The notes under the pieces were generated by a model. That model saw only the letters and a list, made by a program, of their open reading frames with translations. It ran no database searches and was not told the DNA's origin. Shown here piece after piece: positions 40,514 to 49,688 of a stretch of DNA of 58,807 nt. Both the position numbers and the translations under genes were made by a program. The stretch spans positions 1-58,807 of the forward strand of contig CABSLA010000008.1 of NCBI GenBank assembly GCA_902478545.1. Direction: 5' to 3'. Positions within the stretch are counted from its first letter, which is position 1. Every line of letters begins with the position of its first letter. The DNA is from an uncultured Collinsella sp. (lineage in GTDB: Bacteria; Actinomycetota; Coriobacteriia; Coriobacteriales; Coriobacteriaceae).

Positions 40514-42813
40514 GTGCGACCGAGCGCGAGCATGTGATGCCTCCGCGGCCTCTGATGCCGTGGACGATGGCCCTGTGTGCCGGCATGTGCATGAGCTGCG
40601 CCTTGGTGCTCAACGTGGCCGCCGATGCGCTGCTGTGGGAGCGGGCTTCGGCGGTCGGGCCGCTATGGGCCATTCCCGTTACGGCGGCGGTATTCGTTGT
40701 GCTGGCTCAATCTTGTGCGCGGCTTGCCCCTTGGAAGCGGTGGCTGTATGCCGCGTCCGTCGGTCTCGTGGCGGGAGCGGTCGTCTCGGCCTGGTGGGCT
40801 GTGGGTGCGCTCAACGCCTCGAAGGCGCTCGACGGTCGAGCGGCAAGCAGCCTCGAGTTTGTCGTGCAGGGCGATCCATCAATAAACGACGACGTGTATT
40901 CCTATACCTGCGAGGCACGCGCGGACGGTAAGAACTTGGCAACGGTTCGCCTATCGTGCGACCGCGAGCTCAAGGTCGGGGCGCACGTGCGTGTTATCGG
41001 TCGCGTTTCGCGTTTTGAGAACGATGCGTATGGACGATCGCGCGTGCTCCGAGGCGAGGTATGCAAGGTAAAAGCCGTTCGGATTGTGTCGGTCGATGAG
41101 GGCTCTCCGGGGCCGCTGCTTCGGCTACGAAATGGGCTGCTTGCGTCCTTCGCGCCTGCGACCGACCCGGCGCGTGCACTCATAGCCGGTGTCGTCTGCG
41201 GTCGTTCGGCCGAGCTGCGCGCCCAGTCGGCGGGCGACTGGTTTTCGGTGACGGGTACGGCGCATCTTATCGCCGTCTCCGGCAGCCATTTGTCTATCGT
41301 GGGGTTTGTAATTGAGGGCGTATTGCAAAAGACTCGGTGTTCACGTGGTCTTCGGCGGGTGATATTGGCGATAACGCTTGTGGGCTACGCTGCCTTTACG
41401 GGCGCGTCTCCCTCGGCCGTGCGCGCGTGCTGCATGGTGTTCGCGACGCTTGTCGTAAACGGCGCAGGGCGTCGCCGGCACGGCGCATCGGCGCTCTTCG
41501 TAACCATGTCCATCTTTGTGCTACTGCGGCCGACGGTGCTGTTCGAGATGGGCTTTCAGCTTTCATGTGCCAGCGTCTTAGCCATTCTGTGCTTTTGCCC
41601 CTATGCGACCTACGCTTTGGGTGAGTTGGGTGTGCCGTCGGGCGTTGCCAGCATGCTTTCCGTCACGCTGTGCTCGCAGTTGGCGACGCTCCCCATTACC
41701 ATTCCTGCCTTCGGTACGTTCTCGCTCATTGCTCCGCTGGCAAATGCGGTCATCGGTCCGGTGGTGAGCGTACTGCTCGCTGTGTCGATCGTACTGGTTC
41801 CCTATTCGCTCGTGGCACCATTGCGGATTTGGGCGCTCATTGTGCCCATGGTTGCCGCCCGTTGCGCGTTGTTCTTCGAGCAGCTGTTTGCCGCCGTGCC
41901 GGGTGCATCCGTGAGTGTGCCGCCCGATAGCATGTGGATTTACCTAGTGCCGTGTTTGCTGGCGGTTCTGCTGGTCTGGTGGCCGCGTCCCCGTGCACGT
42001 CCTATGGCGGTGGGGCTTACGTGCCTGGTGTTCTTGGCTGCGATTCCGTACGCCTACTGGGATCGGTTCGCTCCGCCTTCGGTGACGGTGCTCGATGTGG
42101 GCCAGGCCGATGCGATTCTTATCCGCCAGGGCGGCACAGTAGCGCTCGTCGACTGCGGGCTCGACGAGCGCGTGGTGGCGGCGTTGGTTCGCAATAACGT
42201 GCACCATATCGATGCCGTCTTTGTGACGCATTGGGATGAGGATCACTGGGGTGGTCTGCCTGCCGTGCTCGAACAGTTTTCGGTCGGAACGATTGCCGTG
42301 GCGGCAGATGCGCTGGAGGATGCTCCTGCCGAGGTATTGAACCGACCTGGCGTGGAGTATCGGCAGGTGCGCCATGGGGATACGGTCGACATCGGCTCAT
42401 TTTGCGCCCGCGTGATGTGGCCATTCGAGTCCGTGGATGGCGAGGGCAATGAGGACTCGCTTGTCCTGCTGCTCTCTTATGTTCAGGAAGACAAGGGCCT
42501 GCGCATGCTCCTCACCGGTGATGCCGAGCTCGACCAGGAACGGGAATTCGTGCAGGAGGTGGGGGATATCGATGTCCTTAAACTCGGGCATCACGGCTCC
42601 AAGGTTTCGGTCGATGCCGCGCTGCTGGAGATTCTGAGACCCGAGCTTTCCCTCGCGAGCGCGGGCGAGGGGAATCGATACGGTCATCCGTCCGATGCCT
42701 GCATCGATGCCGTGAAGGAAGCGGGTGGCGTGTTCGCGTGCACCATCGAACACGGCGACATTACCGTCACGCCGACTGAGAATGGCTTTGCGATGCGATG
42801 CCAGCGACCGTGA
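40510..42813 (+). CDS. comEC: ComEC/Rec2-type DNA uptake channel
   Basis: 767 aa. Polytopic membrane protein for single-strand DNA import. N-terminal hydrophobic segments, then an OB-like extracellular domain (about 130-200). The central competence domain has the motif TGTAHLIAVSGSHLSIVGFV and many membrane helices. The C-terminal metallo-beta-lactamase-like domain starts VTVLDVGQADAILI and has THWDEDHWGG (degenerate His motif), LLTGDAE and LKLGHHGSKVS. The canonical HxHxDH is incomplete (THWDEDH), usual for many ComEC proteins. Its start overlaps the comEA stop (ATGA). Confidence 0.95.
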   Translation: MSATEREHVMPPRPLMPWTMALCAGMCMSCALVLNVAADALLWERASAVGPLWAIPVTAAVFVVLAQSCARLAPWKRWLYAASVGLVAGAVVSAWWAVGALNASKALDGRAASSLEFVVQGDPSINDDVYSYTCEARADGKNLATVRLSCDRELKVGAHVRVIGRVSRFENDAYGRSRVLRGEVCKVKAVRIVSVDEGSPGPLLRLRNGLLASFAPATDPARALIAGVVCGRSAELRAQSAGDWFSVTGTAHLIAVSGSHLSIVGFVIEGVLQKTRCSRGLRRVILAITLVGYAAFTGASPSAVRACCMVFATLVVNGAGRRRHGASALFVTMSIFVLLRPTVLFEMGFQLSCASVLAILCFCPYATYALGELGVPSGVASMLSVTLCSQLATLPITIPAFGTFSLIAPLANAVIGPVVSVLLAVSIVLVPYSLVAPLRIWALIVPMVAARCALFFEQLFAAVPGASVSVPPDSMWIYLVPCLLAVLLVWWPRPRARPMAVGLTCLVFLAAIPYAYWDRFAPPSVTVLDVGQADAILIRQGGTVALVDCGLDERVVAALVRNNVHHIDAVFVTHWDEDHWGGLPAVLEQFSVGTIAVAADALEDAPAEVLNRPGVEYRQVRHGDTVDIGSFCARVMWPFESVDGEGNEDSLVLLLSYVQEDKGLRMLLTGDAELDQEREFVQEVGDIDVLKLGHHGSKVSVDAALLEILRPELSLASAGEGNRYGHPSDACIDAVKEAGGVFACTIEHGDITVTPTENGFAMRCQRP

Positions 42814-42891
42814 CGACGTCGTTGGCGTGTGGTGGGCCCCTGGGCTAGAATGGCACGGAACGAATACGAAGGCCTGCGGGAGGGGAGCGCA

Positions 42892-43854
42892 ATGTCCGAA
42901 ACCGGTCTGCTGCCGGCATATCTGATCGTCGGTACCGACGGAGTCAAGCGCGATCACGCCGTCTCGCGTATGAAAGCGCGTCTGGAAAAGTCGGGTATGG
43001 TCGAGTTTAACCTCGACGAGCGCGACATGACTAAGGACCCCGATATCGAGTCCATTATCGGATCGCTTAACACCTTTCCGATGGGCAGCGAGTTTCGCCT
43101 GGTAATCCTTGATGGCTGCTCAAAGCTCGCTAAGGCTGTCTCGGAGCCGCTCGTCGAGTACCTCGCAAGTCCCAGCCCCACAACGGTCTGCCTTATCATC
43201 GCCGACTCGCTTGCCAAGAACACGCGCCTGTATAAGGCGATCGCCAAGATCGACAAGAAGGCCGTGATCGATTGCTCCGGCACCAAGCGCTGGGAGCTAC
43301 CGCGCCGCGTTCAGCAGATGGCGACGCAGCATGGCAAGTCGATCTCGACGGCGGCCGCCGAGGAACTCGTCTCGCGTTCGGGTGAAAACACTCGCATGCT
43401 CGATAACGATTTGGCTAAGCTTGCCCAGATGGTCGAGGCGCCCCAGATTGAGCTTGCCGACGTTGAGCGCTGGATTGTACGTACGGCCGAGGTTCAGCCC
43501 TGGGACTTTCTCAATGCGGTCTCGGCCCGTGACATGCGCCGCTCGCTCGAGCTCTTCAATCTACTGCCCGCCAAGAGCTACGTGTGGACTTACACATTGC
43601 TGTGCGGCCGTATTCGCGAGCTTATCGTTGCCAAGGCGCTCGATGCGCGCGGACAGGGTCGTGAGCTGGCCGCAACGCTTAAGCTCCAGTCCTGGCAGGT
43701 CAAGAATCACCTGACCTGGGCTCGCCGCTTTTCGATGGCAGAGCTCGTCGCAGCGCTCGAGGGAGCGGTCGATGTGGAGCTCGCGCTCAAGGGTTCGGCC
43801 GATTCTGAGACCGCGCTTTTGCTCTGGATTACGAACATCTTGAGAAAATCGTGA
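42892..43854 (+). CDS. holA: DNA polymerase III delta subunit
   Basis: 320 aa. Clamp-loader subunit that opens the sliding clamp. N-terminal AAA+-like domain without a Walker A (LPAYLIVGTDGVKRDHAVSRMK), SGENTRMLDNDLAKLAQM in the middle, and a C-terminal collar domain. ATG 42892 has GAGGGGAG upstream. It follows comEC by about 80 nt, the common comEA-comEC-holA order. Confidence 0.92.
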   Translation: MSETGLLPAYLIVGTDGVKRDHAVSRMKARLEKSGMVEFNLDERDMTKDPDIESIIGSLNTFPMGSEFRLVILDGCSKLAKAVSEPLVEYLASPSPTTVCLIIADSLAKNTRLYKAIAKIDKKAVIDCSGTKRWELPRRVQQMATQHGKSISTAAAEELVSRSGENTRMLDNDLAKLAQMVEAPQIELADVERWIVRTAEVQPWDFLNAVSARDMRRSLELFNLLPAKSYVWTYTLLCGRIRELIVAKALDARGQGRELAATLKLQSWQVKNHLTWARRFSMAELVAALEGAVDVELALKGSADSETALLLWITNILRKS

Positions 43855-43903
43855 TGATACCTGCCTATTTGGCAAATTCGTTCTATCCCTTTGAGGGGGA
43901 GCG

Positions 43904-43912
43904 TGCTATAGT
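43904..43912 (+). promoter_or_regulatory. rpsT extended -10 promoter
   Basis: GTGCTATAGT contains a TGn-extended -10 (TATAGT, 43907-43912) and no good -35. Identical to the extended -10 proposed for rpmB. Leader about 70 nt. Confidence 0.5.
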
Positions 43913-43987
43913 AGGCGCTTGCATGACCTCACCGTGTCTCAGAGGTGTCATACATTTTTTGCAAGGAACTCGAAAGGAACTCCAGAA

Positions 43988-44254
43988 GTGGCAAACATCA
44001 AGTCTCAGAAGAAGCGTATCCGCACCAATGAGGCAGCTCGCATGCGTAACAAGGCTGTCAAGTCCGAGCTCAAGACGCTGACCAAGCACGTCCAGTCCGC
44101 CGTCGCCGAGGGCGACGCCGAGAAGGCCCAGGCCGCCCTCAAGACCGTCACCAAGCGTCTCGACATGGCTGCCGCCAAGCATGTTATCCACAAGAACCAG
44201 GCTTCCAACCGCAAGTCCGGTCTTGCCAAGCTCGTGAACAGCATCAACGCCTAA
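43988..44254 (+). CDS. rpsT: 30S ribosomal protein S20
   Basis: 88 aa. Starts (GTG) ANIKSQKKRIRTNEAARMRNK and ends KNQASNRKSGLAKLVNSINA, the family pattern of a helical, very basic protein. GTG 43988 is chosen for the conserved N-terminus and AAAGGAA upstream; the frame opens earlier, but without family similarity. Confidence 0.96.
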   Translation: MANIKSQKKRIRTNEAARMRNKAVKSELKTLTKHVQSAVAEGDAEKAQAALKTVTKRLDMAAAKHVIHKNQASNRKSGLAKLVNSINA

Positions 44255-44290
44255 GTTGTAAATTTCACACCACACAGATTACGCGCATAA

Positions 44291-44325
44291 ATGGAGCCTG
44301 TTTTATGGAACAGGCTCCATTTTTT
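44291..44325 (+). terminator. rpsT terminator
   Basis: ATGGAGCCTGTT (44291-44302) pairs perfectly with AACAGGCTCCAT (44309-44320), then TTTTT. Confidence 0.92.
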
Positions 44326-44337
44326 GTATCGCTCGGG

Positions 44338-44343
44338 TAAGAT
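44338..44343 (+). promoter_or_regulatory. Candidate lepA promoter giving a leaderless mRNA
   Basis: TAAGAT fits the actinobacterial TANNNT -10 and ends 7 nt before the lepA ATG. There is no Shine-Dalgarno sequence in between (AGTCCGC), so transcription would begin at or next to the start codon. Confidence 0.45.
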
Positions 44344-44350
44344 AGTCCGC

Positions 44351-46162
44351 ATGAATACTTCAAATGACATTTCCCACATCCGCAACTTCTCGATTGTTGC
44401 GCACATCGACCATGGCAAGTCAACGATCAGTGACCGCATCCTCGAGCTCACCCATACCGTCGACGAGCGCGACATGGAGTCGCAGCTGCTCGACACCATG
44501 GATATCGAGCGCGAGCGCGGCATTACGATCAAGTCCAATGCCGTTCGCGTGTCCTATGACGCCGACGATGGCGAGACGTATCAGTTCAACCTGATCGATA
44601 CGCCGGGCCACGTGGACTTTACCTATGAGGTCTCGCGCTCGCTGGCAGCCTGCGAGGGCGCGGTGCTCGTTGTCGACGCCACGCAGGGCGTCGAGGCGCA
44701 GACCGTCTCCAACGCGACGCTCGCCATGAACGCCAATCTGGACATTGTGCCGGCCATCAACAAGATCGACCTGCCCTCGGCACACCCCGACGAGGTTAAG
44801 ACCGAGATCGAGGATGACCTGGCGATCCCTGCCGATGATGCCGTGTGTGTCTCGGGCAAGACCGGCGAGGGCATCCACGATCTGCTGGAGTCCATTGTCT
44901 TTTTGATCTCTCCGCCTAAGGGCGATGCAAATGCGCCGCTCAAAGCGCTCATTCTGGATTCGTACTTTGACGAGTATCGCGGCGTGGTGGCCACGGTGCG
45001 CGTCTTTGACGGCTCCATCAAAAAGGGCGATACCCTGCGCATGATGCAGGCAAAGGGCGACTTTTTGGTCGATGGCGTGGGCGTCAAGCGTCCCGCCGAG
45101 ACCCCGGTCGACGCGCTGACGGTCGGCGAGGTCGGATACGTGGTCACGGGCCTGAAGGATCCCGAGGCCGTTCGCGTGGGCGATACCCTCACGTGGGCGT
45201 CGAATCCCTGCCCCGAGCCGCTTCCCGGTTACCGCGAGGCCAAGCCCATGGTCTATACGGGCCTGTTCCCGATCGATAACAAGGACTACGAGAACCTGCG
45301 TGACGCGCTCGATAAGCTGCACGTCAACGACCCGTCGTTGGTATGGGAGCCCGAGACCTCGGTGGCGCTCGGCTTTGGCTTCCGCGTGGGCTTCTTGGGC
45401 CTGCTGCACATGGAGGTCGTTAAGGAGCGCCTCGAGCGTGAGTTCAACTTGGACCTCATTGCCACGAGCCCTTCGGTCGACTATCACGTGTACAAGACCG
45501 ATGGCGAGATGGTCGATGTCCGCAGCCCGCAGGACCTGCCCGAGACCACGCGTATCGAGCGCATTGAGGAGCCGTACCTCAAGGCTAAGATCATCTGTCC
45601 GCCCGAGTATACGGGTGCCGTCATGCAGCTCGCTATCGAGCACCGCGGCATTACGACCGACATGATCCATCTCACGAGCAAGTCGGTCGAGATGCGCTTT
45701 GATATGCCGCTTGCCGAGCTCATCTTGGACTTCTTTGACCAGCTCAAGAGCCGTACCAAGGGCTATGCCTCGTTGGACTACGAGTTCAACGAGTACCGTC
45801 CCTCCGAGCTCGTTAAGCTCGATATTTTGCTTTCGGGCGACGAGGTAGACGCGCTGTCGTTTATCGTCCACAAGGACAAGGCCTACGGTCTTGCCCGTGG
45901 TCTGTGCGACAAACTTAAGGAGATCATCCCGCGTCAGCTGTTCGAGGTTCCCATCCAGGGTGCTATCGGCAACAAAATCATCGCCCGTTCTACCGTCAAA
46001 GCGCGTCGCAAGGACGTTCTTGCTAAGTGCTACGGCGGCGATATCTCGCGTAAGCGCAAGCTGCTCGAGAAGCAGAAAGAGGGCAAGAAGCGCATGAAGG
46101 CTATCGGCTCGGTCGAGGTCCCGCAGGAGGCCTTTATGGCGATCCTCAAGGTGGACGAGTAG
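44351..46162 (+). CDS. lepA: Elongation factor 4 (LepA GTPase)
   Basis: 603 aa, full length. GTPase that back-translocates or remodels ribosomes. G1 AHIDHGKSTISDRI, G2 region RGITIKS, G3 DTPGHVDF, G4 NKIDLPSA; the EF4-specific C-terminus ends KCYGGDISRKRKLLEKQKEGKKRMK. ATG 44351 is set by the conserved NFSIVAHIDHGKS. No ribosome binding site is visible, and a -10 lies just upstream. dusB follows after 4 nt. Confidence 0.97.
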   Translation: MNTSNDISHIRNFSIVAHIDHGKSTISDRILELTHTVDERDMESQLLDTMDIERERGITIKSNAVRVSYDADDGETYQFNLIDTPGHVDFTYEVSRSLAACEGAVLVVDATQGVEAQTVSNATLAMNANLDIVPAINKIDLPSAHPDEVKTEIEDDLAIPADDAVCVSGKTGEGIHDLLESIVFLISPPKGDANAPLKALILDSYFDEYRGVVATVRVFDGSIKKGDTLRMMQAKGDFLVDGVGVKRPAETPVDALTVGEVGYVVTGLKDPEAVRVGDTLTWASNPCPEPLPGYREAKPMVYTGLFPIDNKDYENLRDALDKLHVNDPSLVWEPETSVALGFGFRVGFLGLLHMEVVKERLEREFNLDLIATSPSVDYHVYKTDGEMVDVRSPQDLPETTRIERIEEPYLKAKIICPPEYTGAVMQLAIEHRGITTDMIHLTSKSVEMRFDMPLAELILDFFDQLKSRTKGYASLDYEFNEYRPSELVKLDILLSGDEVDALSFIVHKDKAYGLARGLCDKLKEIIPRQLFEVPIQGAIGNKIIARSTVKARRKDVLAKCYGGDISRKRKLLEKQKEGKKRMKAIGSVEVPQEAFMAILKVDE

Positions 46163-46166
46163 GTCT

Positions 46167-47210
46167 ATGGCGCTTTCCGAATACAGCAAGCGGCTGCTGG
46201 GCGCCTATGCCGAGCAGCCGTTCCTTATGGCTCCCATGGCGGGCGTAACCGATCCCGCTTATCGCATCATGTGCCGCCGCCGCGGTGCCAATCTCGCCTA
46301 TAGCGAGATGGTGAGCGTGGCGGGCCTTGCCTATGCCAGCAACAAGACCTGGCGCCTGGTGCTACCGGCCGACGAGGAGCAGCAGATTTGCGTGCAGCTC
46401 TTTGGCTCCAAGCCCGAGCAGTTTGCGAGTGCCGTCGCCGCCGTCGAGGAGCGTGTGGGCGATCGCCTGTCATTGATTGATATCAACATGGCCTGTCCGG
46501 CTCGCAAGGTCGTTACTAAGGGCGAAGGCTCGGCGCTTATGCGCACGCCCGACCTGGCCGAGAAGATTGTCGAGGCAGCGGTGGGCGCGGCGCATGTGCC
46601 CGTGACCGTAAAGATCCGCAAGGGTTTTTATGCCGAGGACCGTAATGCCGCGACGTTTGCCCAGATGCTCGAAGGCGCCGGTACCGCCGCAGTTGCCGTG
46701 CACGGTCGTTGTGCCACGCAGCTCTACACCGGCCAGGCCGATTGGTCGGTTGTCGATGAGGTTGCCGACGCCGTCGAAATTCCCGTTATCGGTTCGGGCG
46801 ATGTGTTCTGCGCCGAGGATGCCGCGGAGCATCTGCGCAGTTCTGGTGCCAGCGCGGTGTTTATCGCGCGCGGCATCTACGGCAATCCGTGGGTGTTCGG
46901 TGATGCTCGCGCCCTTGCGCTCGATGGCATGCCGGTGCCGGCGCGCAGCTCCGTTGAGCGCCTAGACGCCCTGCGTGAGCACCTAACGCTGACGCATGAG
47001 CTCCTGCCGCTCATGTCGCGTGCCCGTACGTACGCAAGCTGGTACTTAAAAGGCATGCCCCATGCCGCCGCTTGGCGTGCTCATGTGGTGCGCTGCTCCA
47101 CGTACGAGGAGTTCATGGCGCTGGTCGATGAGATCGAGCGCGATGTGGTGGCCTGCGAGGCTGCCCTTGCCGCCGGCGAATCGGTGCCCCCTCATCCGCT
47201 GGGGGCTTAA
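46167..47210 (+). CDS. dusB: tRNA-dihydrouridine synthase
   Basis: 347 aa. FMN-dependent reduction of uridines in tRNA. PFLMAPMAGVTDPAYR; catalytic Cys in DINMACPARKVVTKGEGSALMR; KIRKGF; VHGRCATQLYTGQADW; FMN phosphate site IGSGDVFCAEDA; RGIYGNPWVF. The C-terminal helical domain is complete. Family member assigned as DusB type by overall pattern; the exact target uridine is not determinable. Confidence 0.94.
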   Translation: MALSEYSKRLLGAYAEQPFLMAPMAGVTDPAYRIMCRRRGANLAYSEMVSVAGLAYASNKTWRLVLPADEEQQICVQLFGSKPEQFASAVAAVEERVGDRLSLIDINMACPARKVVTKGEGSALMRTPDLAEKIVEAAVGAAHVPVTVKIRKGFYAEDRNAATFAQMLEGAGTAAVAVHGRCATQLYTGQADWSVVDEVADAVEIPVIGSGDVFCAEDAAEHLRSSGASAVFIARGIYGNPWVFGDARALALDGMPVPARSSVERLDALREHLTLTHELLPLMSRARTYASWYLKGMPHAAAWRAHVVRCSTYEEFMALVDEIERDVVACEAALAAGESVPPHPLGA

Positions 47211-47212
47211 GG

Positions 47213-48445
47213 GTGGCCGTTACCGCGCTGTATGCGCACGTGCCGTTTTGCGCCAAAAAGTGCCGGTACTGCGACTTTGACTCACGCAGTTTTGCTCCGT
47301 GCGACCTGAGCGCTGCGCTCGATTTCTATTTTGAGCAGTTGTTCGCGCGTCTCGATGCTTTTGGCAAGGCTGGGGCCCTTGACCAGATCCGCACCGTCTA
47401 TGTTGGCGGCGGTACGCCGTCGCTGGCGGGGGAGCGCCTGGTGGAGCTGGTGCGGCGTATTCGTGCGTGGTGCGCCCCCGTTGAGTTTACCTGCGAGGCC
47501 AATCCCGAGTCGCTGACCGCCGAGCTTGCCGCTGCGCTTGCCAAGGTTGGTGCCACACGCGTCTCTCTGGGCGTGCAAACGCTCGATAACACCGAACTTA
47601 CTGCCATCGGCCGTATTCACGATGCCGATCGGGCGCTCGCCGCCATCGCGACGGTTAAGGACGCTGGGCTCGATGTGTCGTGCGACCTTATGTGCGGACT
47701 TCCCGGGCAGACCGCAGCGAGTTGGAAGCGCACGCTCGATGGCGTGCTGGTGGCGGCTCCGCATCATGTGTCGGTCTACCCGCTCACGCTTGAGGAGGGG
47801 ACGCCCCTTTATCGCATGGCGCGCCGCGACGAGTCGCTCGAGCCCGACGAGGATTTTCAGGCTTCGTGCATGGACTTGGCACGCGAGCTCCTGGGTGCCG
47901 CCGGCTATCACCCGTATGAGGTGGCGAGCTACGCGCTCGACGGCCATGAGTGCGCCCATAACATTGCCTACTGGACCGGACGGGGCTATCTGGGCCTGGG
48001 TCGTTCTGCCGCGGGCATGCTCGACGCCGAGGATTTCGACCGTCTCGCAGGTTTGTTCCCCGGCGTGTCTTCTCGAGGCGATGCGTACCGCGTGCGTCTG
48101 GTGCAACGTGACGATGACGCGATGGCGTTCGAGACCGAATATCTGTCGCAGCGCGAGGCTGCGGCTGAAGACCTGATGCTCGCTTGTCGCATGACGCGCG
48201 GTGTCGCGTCCGACCTGTTGGTTCGTGCAGCTTGCGTCATCCCAACGGGCGAGTTGGCAGCTGCCTGCGATCACGCGCTCGAATTGGGACTTGCCACGTG
48301 GGTGCCCGAGGCGCTCGGGGCCCATGAGGGATCCTTCACTCCGGCAGATGTCGTCGCAGGCCGCGCCCGCGCCCGTTTAGCGCCGACACACCTAGGTTGG
48401 CTCGATGGAAATGTTCTGTTCGAGCTGTTTTGGGGTCTAGCATAG
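47213..48445 (+). CDS. hemW: HemW-type heme chaperone (radical SAM)
   Basis: 410 aa. Radical SAM cluster CAKKCRYCDF (CxxxCxxC with the HemW-type Tyr), YVGGGTPSL, EANPESLT, RVSLGVQTLDN and CDLMCGLPGQT; the C-terminal HemN-like domain is present. It starts with GTG 2 nt after dusB. It resembles HemN but has the single-site features of HemW, thought to deliver heme, not make it. In many bacteria hrcA would come next; here a DnaJ gene does. Confidence 0.9.
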   Translation: MAVTALYAHVPFCAKKCRYCDFDSRSFAPCDLSAALDFYFEQLFARLDAFGKAGALDQIRTVYVGGGTPSLAGERLVELVRRIRAWCAPVEFTCEANPESLTAELAAALAKVGATRVSLGVQTLDNTELTAIGRIHDADRALAAIATVKDAGLDVSCDLMCGLPGQTAASWKRTLDGVLVAAPHHVSVYPLTLEEGTPLYRMARRDESLEPDEDFQASCMDLARELLGAAGYHPYEVASYALDGHECAHNIAYWTGRGYLGLGRSAAGMLDAEDFDRLAGLFPGVSSRGDAYRVRLVQRDDDAMAFETEYLSQREAAAEDLMLACRMTRGVASDLLVRAACVIPTGELAAACDHALELGLATWVPEALGAHEGSFTPADVVAGRARARLAPTHLGWLDGNVLFELFWGLA

Positions 48446-48503
48446 ACCGCTAGGGTAGAATTACCGCAATATATACGCTGCTTTGAGCAGGAGGTTGCCG
48501 CGC

Positions 48504-49607
48504 ATGGCGACGATGAACGAAAAAGATTACTACGAGATTCTGGGTGTCTCCAAGGACGCCACCTCGCGTGATATTCAAAAGGCCTTCCAGCAAAAGGCCC
48601 GCAAGCTCCATCCGGACGTCAACAAAGAGCCGGATGCCGAGGAAAAGTTTAAAGAGGTTTCCGAGGCCTACGCCGTGCTTTCGGACGAGCAGAAGCGTTC
48701 GCGCTACGACGCCATGCGTTCGGGCAACCCCTTCGCCGGCGCTCCTACGGCTTCGCCCTATGGCGGCGGCTACGCCGGCAGCGCGGGCTATGGCAATCCC
48801 TTTGAGGGCGGTTTTCCCTTTGGTGGCGCCTGGGGCCAGCCGCGTCGCGGGCAGGCTGCCTACAATCCCGAGAACGGCGCCAACGTGGTCGTCGATATCA
48901 AACTCGACGCCAAGGAGGTAAAGGGCGGTGCCCGCAAGACCGTCCGCTACACGCGCTTCGATACCTGTAACAACTGCGGCGGTTCGGGCTCTGTCTCCTC
49001 CGAGCATGCCCATACCTGCCCAAGCTGTGGCGGCCGCGGCCATATCGACGTCGACCTGTCCTTCCTGTTTGGTGCGGGCACGTTCCAGTCGGTCTGCCCC
49101 GAGTGCGGCGGTTCCGGTAAGGTCGTGGCCGACCCCTGCCCTGATTGCGGCGGCAGCGGTCGTACTCGCGTAACCTCCGAGCAGACGATTGAGTTTCCTG
49201 CCGGCACGCACGATGGCGACGAGGTCCGCATTGGCGGCATGGGTCATGCTGGCACCAACGGTGCCGCGGGCGGCGATCTGGTCGGCCGCGCCCATGTTGA
49301 GGCCGAGCGCTTGGAAGGCAAAGCTCGTACCGGTTTTTACCTGATGGGCATCGTGGCGCCGTTTTTGGTACTCTCGGCCATCTCGGGCGTGTTCTCGGCC
49401 TTTGCCGTGATGTGCTTTATTCCGTTTGCCATGGGCCTGTTCATGGTGCTTTCGGACGGCGTGCTTCATCGCAGCCTGCTGTGGTGGAAGCGCGGCGCGA
49501 TGCAGTTTGCCAACGGTTTTGCCAACGGCTTCATGTTCGCGCTCGTGTCGGTTTGGTTCGCGAGCTGCTCGCAACGGGCCATGCTTTCGCCGTACCAAAT
49601 GCAATAA
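48504..49607 (+). CDS. Membrane-anchored DnaJ-like protein
   Basis: 367 aa. J-domain (about 6-70) with HPD in ARKLHPDVN; Gly/Phe-rich linker (about 73-115); four zinc-binding CxxCxGxG repeats (CNNCGGSG, CPSCGGRG, CPECGGSG, CPDCGGSG). C-terminal domain I ends GDEVRIGGMGHAG...GGDLVGRAHVEAE. Domain II and the dimerisation tail are missing. Instead residues about 280-367 form three hydrophobic segments (LMGIVAPFLVLSAISGVFSA, FAVMCFIPFAMGLFMVL, FANGFMFALVSVWFASC). ATG 48504 has AGGAGG 9 nt upstream. It directly precedes a normal DnaJ, so this paralogue probably recruits DnaK to the membrane. Confidence 0.9.
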   Translation: MATMNEKDYYEILGVSKDATSRDIQKAFQQKARKLHPDVNKEPDAEEKFKEVSEAYAVLSDEQKRSRYDAMRSGNPFAGAPTASPYGGGYAGSAGYGNPFEGGFPFGGAWGQPRRGQAAYNPENGANVVVDIKLDAKEVKGGARKTVRYTRFDTCNNCGGSGSVSSEHAHTCPSCGGRGHIDVDLSFLFGAGTFQSVCPECGGSGKVVADPCPDCGGSGRTRVTSEQTIEFPAGTHDGDEVRIGGMGHAGTNGAAGGDLVGRAHVEAERLEGKARTGFYLMGIVAPFLVLSAISGVFSAFAVMCFIPFAMGLFMVLSDGVLHRSLLWWKRGAMQFANGFANGFMFALVSVWFASCSQRAMLSPYQMQ

Positions 49608-49688
49608 CATCAAACCCTCTGTTTGCGGTCGGCCCTGCTTGGGTATAGGACGCACTGTGACAATAATGAAAGTCGGAAGGATTCGGTC

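Noticed and set aside
41844..42400. ComEC metallo-hydrolase motif as evidence of inactivation
   Set aside because: THWDEDH departs from HxHxDH, but many ComEC proteins have such degenerate motifs and the rest of the domain is intact.
44420..46189. Long open frame antisense to lepA
   Set aside because: Same reason: mirror of a highly biased gene.
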